Shown here: positions 51,076-52,309 of the stretch, piece by piece
Numbering within the stretch: the first letter of the stretch is position 1
Layout of the letters: each line of letters starts with the position of its first letter
Assembly: GCA_017847995.1 (NCBI GenBank)
Contig: JAGAPB010000025.1
Span: forward strand, 1 to 52,309
DNA: 52,309 nucleotides
Direction of reading: 5' to 3'
Origin: Oscillospiraceae bacterium
GTDB taxonomy: Bacteria > Bacillota > Clostridia > Oscillospirales > Ruminococcaceae
The notes under the pieces: model-generated
What the model was told of the DNA's origin: nothing
Database searches by the model: none
The model's input: only the letters and a program-made list of their open reading frames with translations
Program-made: the position numbers and the translations under genes

Positions 51076-51948
51076 GTGGACGGGCTTACCAATATTTCTA
51101 CCATAAAGGAACTGATGGAACGCCACGGCTTCCATTTTTCCAAGGCGTTGGGCCAAAACTTTATTGTCAACCCCTCGGTTTGCCCCCGCATTGCCGAAAT
51201 GGGGGGCGCTGTGGGCTGCGGCGTGCTGGAGATCGGCGCCGGCTTTGGTGTGCTTACCGACCAGTTGGCCCGGGTGGCCAAAAAGGTGGTCTGTGTTGAG
51301 ATCGACCAGCGTCTGCTTCCGGTTTTGGACGAGACCCTGGCCGAATACGATAACGTTACCATCGTCAACAAGGACGTGATGGAAACCGACCTCAAGGCCC
51401 TTATTGCCGAGCATTTTGCAGGCATGGAGGTGGTGGTCTGCGCCAACCTGCCCTACTACATCACCTCGCCCATTCTGATGCGCCTGCTGGAAGAGGATCT
51501 TCCGGTCAAGTCCATCACCGTAATGGTGCAAAAAGAGGCAGGAGAGCGCATTTGCGCCCGCCCCGGCACCCGTCAGTCGGGCGCCCTCACGGCGGCGGTA
51601 TGGTTTTACAGTGAACCCAGGCAGTTGTTCCATGTTTCCCGTGGTTCCTTTATGCCCGCCCCCGATGTGGATTCCTCGGTCATCCGCCTGGATGTGCGGG
51701 CCGAGGCCCCGGTGGAGGTGACCGACAAAAAGGACTTTTTCCGGGTGGTAAAGGCCGCCTTTGCCCAGCGGCGCAAAACGGTGCACAACTCGCTGGCTTC
51801 CGCTCTGGGCCTTTCCAAGGAGAAAGTGGGCGAAGCCATGGACCGGGCCGGGGTAGCCCGCAATGCCCGCGCCGAACAGCTTGGTCTGGAAGAATTTGCG
51901 GCGATCGCCAACGCCATGCATGATATATTCAAGGAGGGTTCCAAATGA
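51076..51948 (+). CDS. rsmA: 16S rRNA dimethyladenosine transferase
   Basis: Dimethylates two adjacent adenosines in the 3' loop of 16S rRNA using S-adenosylmethionine (KsgA). The 290-residue protein has KALGQNFIVNPSV, the SAM site EIGAGFGVLTDQLA, the catalytic NLPYYITSPI (NxPY) and a C-terminal helical domain with FAQRRKTVHNSL. The start is GTG 51076 after AAAGGAGG. A promoter lies 36 bases ahead. It overlaps the next gene by 4 bases. Confidence 0.96.
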   Translation: MDGLTNISTIKELMERHGFHFSKALGQNFIVNPSVCPRIAEMGGAVGCGVLEIGAGFGVLTDQLARVAKKVVCVEIDQRLLPVLDETLAEYDNVTIVNKDVMETDLKALIAEHFAGMEVVVCANLPYYITSPILMRLLEEDLPVKSITVMVQKEAGERICARPGTRQSGALTAAVWFYSEPRQLFHVSRGSFMPAPDVDSSVIRLDVRAEAPVEVTDKKDFFRVVKAAFAQRRKTVHNSLASALGLSKEKVGEAMDRAGVARNARAEQLGLEEFAAIANAMHDIFKEGSK

Positions 51949-52235
51949 TCAAACATATCGTATGCTTTAAGCTGAAGGACAACAGCCCCGAAAACTGCCA
52001 GAAGGCCAAGGAAGTGCTGCTTTCCATGCAGGGCAATGTGCCCCTGCTGCGGGGCATCGAGGTGGGTGTGGATTTTCTTCACTCCGCCCGTTCCTACGAT
52101 GTGATCCTGCAGGTAATGCTGGATGACGCCGCCGCTCTGGAGACTTATCAGAACGATCCCTACCACTGCGATGTGGTCAAAAAGCACATGCACGCCGTAT
52201 GCGAGACCAGCGTTGCCATTGACTACCAGCTTTAA
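51945..52235 (+). CDS. Dabb family (stress-response A/B barrel) protein
   Basis: A 96-residue ferredoxin-like alpha/beta barrel protein. It begins with IKHIVCFKLKDN, and its middle (VGVDFLHSARSYDVILQVML) and end (YQNDPYHCDVVKKHMHAVCE) follow the Dabb pattern. Members form dimers and some are enzymes, but most bacterial ones have no known role. It is translationally coupled to rsmA (ATGA overlap). Confidence 0.9.
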   Translation: MIKHIVCFKLKDNSPENCQKAKEVLLSMQGNVPLLRGIEVGVDFLHSARSYDVILQVMLDDAAALETYQNDPYHCDVVKKHMHAVCETSVAIDYQL

Positions 52236-52247
52236 TTACTTGCTAAA

Positions 52248-52277
52248 AAAAGCCCCCGACGACTGTCGGGGGCTTTT
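52248..52277. terminator. Terminator after the rsmA operon
   Basis: A perfect 13-bp stem, AAAAGCCCCCGAC with GTCGGGGGCTTTT, around GACT. It probably also serves the leftward gene at the right edge. Confidence 0.9.
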
Positions 52278-52288
52278 CCTGTTGTGTG

Positions 52289-52309
52289 TTAGTTCTGGCT
52301 CTGGGCGTA
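52289..52309 (-). CDS. Possible C-terminal end of a leftward gene at the right edge
   Basis: Read leftward, the last bases give Tyr-Ala-Gln-Ser-Gln-Asn and a TAA stop, 12 bases before the shared terminator. Only six codons are visible, so this is a guess from position. Confidence 0.3.
   Translation of the reverse strand, partial: YAQSQN

Overview
The window is a 52.3 kb piece of a chromosome from a low-G+C-lineage (Firmicutes) anaerobe. The best guess is a gut Clostridia of the Oscillospiraceae/Ruminococcaceae group; this is inferred, since no rRNA is present. Support comes from strong AGGAGG ribosome binding sites at nearly every start, TTG/GTG starts, TTGACA-N17-TATAAT promoters, AT-rich intergenic gaps around GC-rich genes, a dgt-dnaG-rpoD cluster, a TM287/288-type heterodimeric ABC exporter and lipoprotein signal peptides. 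Nothing looks like a prophage, IS element, CRISPR array or large island.

Layout. 1-5.4 kb: a gene running off the left edge, thioredoxin reductase, a 2-hydroxyacid dehydrogenase and a large M64-type metallopeptidase lipoprotein. 5.4-10 kb: YifB/ComM ATPase, phosphohexomutase, ribosomal protein L31 and a YigZ/IMPACT protein. 10-14.5 kb: a housekeeping operon of a Dgt-like triphosphohydrolase, DNA primase, the main sigma factor and an Rrf2 regulator. 14.6-21.2 kb: a UPF0303 protein, a frameshifted surface protein, the heterodimeric ABC exporter and a small anchored protein. 21.2-27.9 kb: nicotinate phosphoribosyltransferase and a complete branched-chain amino acid type ABC importer (livJ, then livHMGF).

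27.9-40.9 kb is a polyamine and agmatine region. A divergent membrane-bound LuxR regulator (AguR-like) faces an agmatine deiminase operon: antiporter, agmatine deiminase, putrescine carbamoyltransferase, carbamate kinase. This pathway turns agmatine into putrescine, NH3, CO2 and one ATP. It is flanked by an NhaC-type antiporter and by a potABCD polyamine importer whose binding protein appears to be held by a C-terminal membrane helix rather than a lipid. A secreted polysaccharide deacetylase lies between.

41-52.3 kb holds a tRNA-Pro(GGG) followed by a peculiar tandem array of tRNA-end fragments and terminators, a DegV protein and a Lar-like zinc protein. Next comes a yybP-ykoY (Mn2+) riboswitch controlling an ArsB/NhaD-family transporter, then TspO, a PfkB sugar kinase, YbaK deacylase, a HAD phosphatase, an XRE repressor with twin operators, several zinc-ribbon proteins, a cold shock protein with a terminator in its leader, dCMP deaminase, RsmA and a Dabb protein.

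The most unusual points are the Mn2+ riboswitch on an ArsB/NhaD transporter, the tRNA-Pro-derived tandem array, the leader terminator of the cold shock gene, the C-terminally anchored PotD, the homopolymer frameshift in the surface protein and the twin 16-bp palindromes at the XRE gene. All functional statements rest on reading motifs by eye; no database search was run.
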